The notes under the pieces are model-generated. The model had not been told where the DNA came from. It was given only the letters and a program-made list of their open reading frames with translations, and did no database searches. Positions 63,185 to 64,000 of a stretch of 64,000 nt of DNA are shown here, in pieces (position 1 is the first letter of the stretch; each line of letters begins with the position of its first letter). The position numbers were made by a program, and so were the translations under genes. This DNA is from Mastacembelus armatus (taxonomy: Eukaryota; Chordata; Actinopteri; Synbranchiformes; Mastacembelidae): positions 62,001 through 126,000 of the forward strand of contig NW_022872912.1 in NCBI RefSeq assembly GCF_900324485.2, read 5' to 3'.

Positions 63185-64000
63185 AAATAAATTTAAGAAA
63201 ATGATTCCATCTTTATTTGCATCTATGCCAAGTATAAACATAATGGAGGGCAGCTGCCTTAATCCTACTCCCTACCAAATTGATCATGTTGTTGACAGCG
63301 CTGTAACCTCACTGCGTGAAACGCTTGATTCTGTAGCCCCTCTGAAAAAGAAGTTAGTGATTCAGAGAAGACTAGCCCCATGGTATAATTTACATGTTCG
63401 TACCTTAAAGCAGGCATCACGAAGGCTGGAAAGGAAGTGGCGTTCCACAAACTTAGAGGAAATTTTTCTAGCCTGGAAAAACAGTCTACTAACATATAAA
63501 AAAGCTCTCCGTAAAGCCAGAACTGCATACTATTCATCACTAATAGAGGAAAATAAGAACAATCCCAGGTTTCTTTTCAGCACTGTAGCCAGGCTGACAA
63601 AAAGTCACAGCTCCGTTGAGCCCAGTGTTCCCTTAGCTCTCAGCAGTGATGAATTTATGAGTTTCTTTACAAATAAAATCACAACTATTAGAGATAAAAT
63701 TCAGCAGATGCTTCCTATACCTGCAATAAATGAATCTTTTACTACAGTAGCTCTTGAATCATCTGTAGGACCTCAGTTATGTTTAGACTGCTTCTCTCCT
63801 ATAGATCTCTCTGAATTTACATCAGTAGTTGCTTCATCGAAATCATCAACGTGTCTCTTGGACCCCATCCCGACTAGACTGCTTAAAGGCACCCTGCCAT
63901 TAATGAACTCATCTTTATTGGACTTGGTAAATTTATCTCTAGTATCAGGCTACGTACCACAGGCCTTTAAGACTGCAGTAATCAAACCTTTACTCAAAAA
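63185..64000 (+). mobile_element. LINE ORF2 piece, open to the window edge
   Basis: From ATG at 63201 the frame is open for 266 codons to the end of the window: SLRETLDSVAPLKKK, RRLAPWYNLHVRTLKQASRR, AYYSSLIEENKNNPRFLFST and DPIPTRLLKGTLPL...VSGYVPQAFKTAVIKPLLK. These are the endonuclease-RT linker and the start of the RT domain of a fish jockey-group LINE, perhaps the family of the 3' pieces at 32.1 and 40.4 kb. It is 5'-truncated at the tRNA-Ala. The rest of RT lies beyond the window. Confidence 0.8.

Overview
The window reads as teleost fish nuclear DNA. The evidence is vertebrate-type splice sites and poly(A) signals, a fish-style C2H2 zinc-finger gene with an acidic first exon, a fish-type Tc1 transposon, piggyBac, hAT and LINE pieces, a young Ty3/gypsy element, an endogenous retrovirus fossil, and many dispersed tRNA genes and tRNA relics. 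Nothing bacterial or plasmid-like is present. Identification is by eye only; no search was run.

Layout. 0.4-1.8 kb: a compact TATA-box gene for an unrecognised 269-residue protein with a C-terminal coiled coil. 2.2-3.0 kb: an LTR remnant. 3.5-3.8 kb: an antisense L1-type LINE scrap. 3.9-5.2 kb: A-rich, nearly featureless DNA. 5.4-5.7 kb: a last-exon-like piece of a fish-expanded family. 7.0-8.7 kb: relics of tRNA-Ile, Val and Asp plus a LINE piece. 9.4-9.6 kb: one well-bounded exon resembling a HIPK-like kinase N-lobe. 10.3-11.5 kb: a truncated hAT transposon. 12.8-14.7 kb: tRNA-Glu, Gly and Asn sequences and a foldback that fuses tRNA-iMet and zinc-finger exon fragments. 14.9-22.3 kb: a Ty3/gypsy element that looks whole, with near-identical LTRs. 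22.6-26.3 kb: a foldback element, then tRNA-Gln, Ser, Lys, Thr and Arg sequences.

26.5-41.4 kb is a large direct duplication (copies A and C, offset about 8.28 kb). Between the copies lies a 1.6 kb third partial copy (B) rich in tiny deletions. Each full copy carries the same string of tRNA-derived sequences (Val, a Leu scaffold with anticodon AAA, Tyr with an intron, Gly, Ala, elongator Met, initiator-like Met) and a 3' LINE piece. 41.5-43.9 kb holds a good initiator tRNA-Met gene and further tRNA relics. 45.0-59.8 kb is best read as one minus-strand zinc-finger gene: a 20-finger exon at 45.0-46.75 kb and an acidic first exon at 59.39-59.76 kb, phase-compatible. Its putative intron is filled by an endogenous retrovirus fossil (about 48.6-58.4 kb) that itself contains a piggyBac-type and a Tc1 insertion. 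Inverted repeat arms at 43.4-43.8 and 60.9-61.4 kb flank this gene. 62.1-62.6 kb is an inverted relative of the tRNA-Leu block and carries an intact-looking tRNA-Leu(AAG). From 63.2 kb a LINE ORF runs off the window.

The main theme is a tRNA-rich, recombination-prone region that borders a zinc-finger gene. Repeat units carry tRNA genes in both orientations. Many tRNA relics keep the 5' half and anticodon arm but have lost the T arm. The most unusual items are the Leu-type tRNA with an AAA anticodon, the A-B-C duplication with what looks like an unpolished assembly patch, the composite tRNA/zinc-finger foldback, and the flanking inverted repeat.
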